Positions 63,626-64,000 of a stretch of DNA of 64,000 nt are shown piece after piece. The notes beneath the pieces were generated by a model, which made no database searches, was not told the DNA's origin, and saw only the letters and a program-made list of their open reading frames with translations. Each line of letters opens with the position of its first letter. Position 1 is the first letter of the stretch. The translations under genes were made by a program, and so were the position numbers. The stretch is from Prosapia bicincta (Eukaryota > Arthropoda > Insecta > Hemiptera > Cercopidae): assembly GCA_036971475.1 (NCBI GenBank), contig JBAIZL010000002.1:131360740-131424739 (forward strand). Reading direction: 5' to 3'.

Positions 63626-64000
63626 GTTTTCTATAACTATATCGATGAAACATCACTAAATAAACAAATTAACAAATATTTAAGTCTGATTTGTCTGATG
63701 GATTAGGAGATTAACGCTTTAAAAATGATAAAACACATCCAGGCTACGTGTTAAAGCAGCAATATAAAAGACAGTTTTAAAACAATCATATATTTTATTT
63801 ATTCATCACAACTAACTTCTATACCAAATGAAAACAAAAACTATATTTGTATAAACATATTGCTTCTGGGTAGGAGGTAGGGTAGAATTAGGAGGAATGG
63901 TGACATCCGTCTGCAGGATTGCGTACGTAAATATAGACAGACTCTCTATTGGAGGCTTCAGGATAGTTGAAATATTTCACATGTTCTGAAACCATTTGGT
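63626..64000. repeat. 1.97-kb repeat, block 2 copy 6 (partial, with 500-bp deletion)
   Basis: Starts normally and is subtype II (ACGTGTTAAAGC near 63747). After AAAACAAAAA at 63840 it jumps to CTATATTTGTATAAAC. Compared with copy 5, positions 59512-60011 (500 bp) are missing, with one or two A residues of ambiguity at the break. TATATTTGTA occurs next to both ends of the deleted segment, so short direct homology probably mediated the loss. It contains the uninterrupted hAT target at 63887-63894 and runs off the window. Confidence 0.92.

Larger units (their letters stand above)
51413..64000. repeat. 1.97-kb tandem repeat, block 2 (five copies plus a partial sixth)
   Basis: Units begin at 51413, 53386, 55359, 57329, 59297 and 63626 (spacings 1973, 1973, 1970, 1968, and 1968 once the hAT insertion and its duplicated 8 bp are removed). 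The array continues off the right edge. Same orientation as block 1. The last copies are mostly subtype II (ACGTGTTAAAGC at the 5' site; ATATAAATATTTTG at the 3' site). No gene other than the transposon remnants. Confidence 0.96.

Noticed and set aside
60058..63894. ATTAGGAG as insect telomere repeat (TTAGG)n
   Set aside because: Only single TTAGG words occur and there is no tandem run; it is the hAT target sequence.

Overview
The window is a eukaryotic satellite-DNA region with no intact gene. I see no bacterial signals (operons, Shine-Dalgarno sites, CRISPR) and no tRNA or rRNA. The DNA is very AT-rich: the 171-bp monomer consensus is about 28% G+C by hand count. It contains a hAT transposon relic carrying pieces of a BED-finger/hAT transposase, so the source is most likely an invertebrate animal, perhaps an insect. 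I cannot name the species.

Layout: (1) 1-27979, head-to-tail array of about 164 copies of a 171-bp monomer. (2) 27980-35796, four tandem copies of an unrelated 1.97-kb repeat, the last one truncated. (3) 35799-51412, about 91 more 171-bp monomers in the same orientation. (4) 51413-64000, five more 1.97-kb copies plus the start of a sixth, continuing off the right edge. The fifth of these copies is split by a 2353-bp hAT element (60066-62418) with perfect 17-bp terminal inverted repeats and an 8-bp target duplication.

The 171-bp array is organised in higher-order repeats (HORs): I could trace 13-mer, 11-mer, 16-mer, 15-mer, 9-mer and 3-mer periods from shared private variants. The monomer carries three short dyad symmetries, the strongest an 8-bp-arm near-palindrome. 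Length, HOR structure and dyads resemble primate alpha satellite and other centromeric satellites in form, although the sequence does not look like alpha satellite and I see no CENP-B box. A centromeric or heterochromatic role is inference only.

The two satellites are interlocked. The 171-to-1.97-kb junction at 27979 is repeated exactly at 51413 with the same flanking variants, so the composite was amplified as one unit after the two repeats were joined. The second 171-bp block is a mosaic of segments of the first, joined in monomer register, as expected from unequal exchange or gene conversion. The 1.97-kb copies include two recombinant subtypes and one 500-bp internal deletion. Open frames of 68-77 codons in both satellites are by-products of the repeats and are not annotated as genes.
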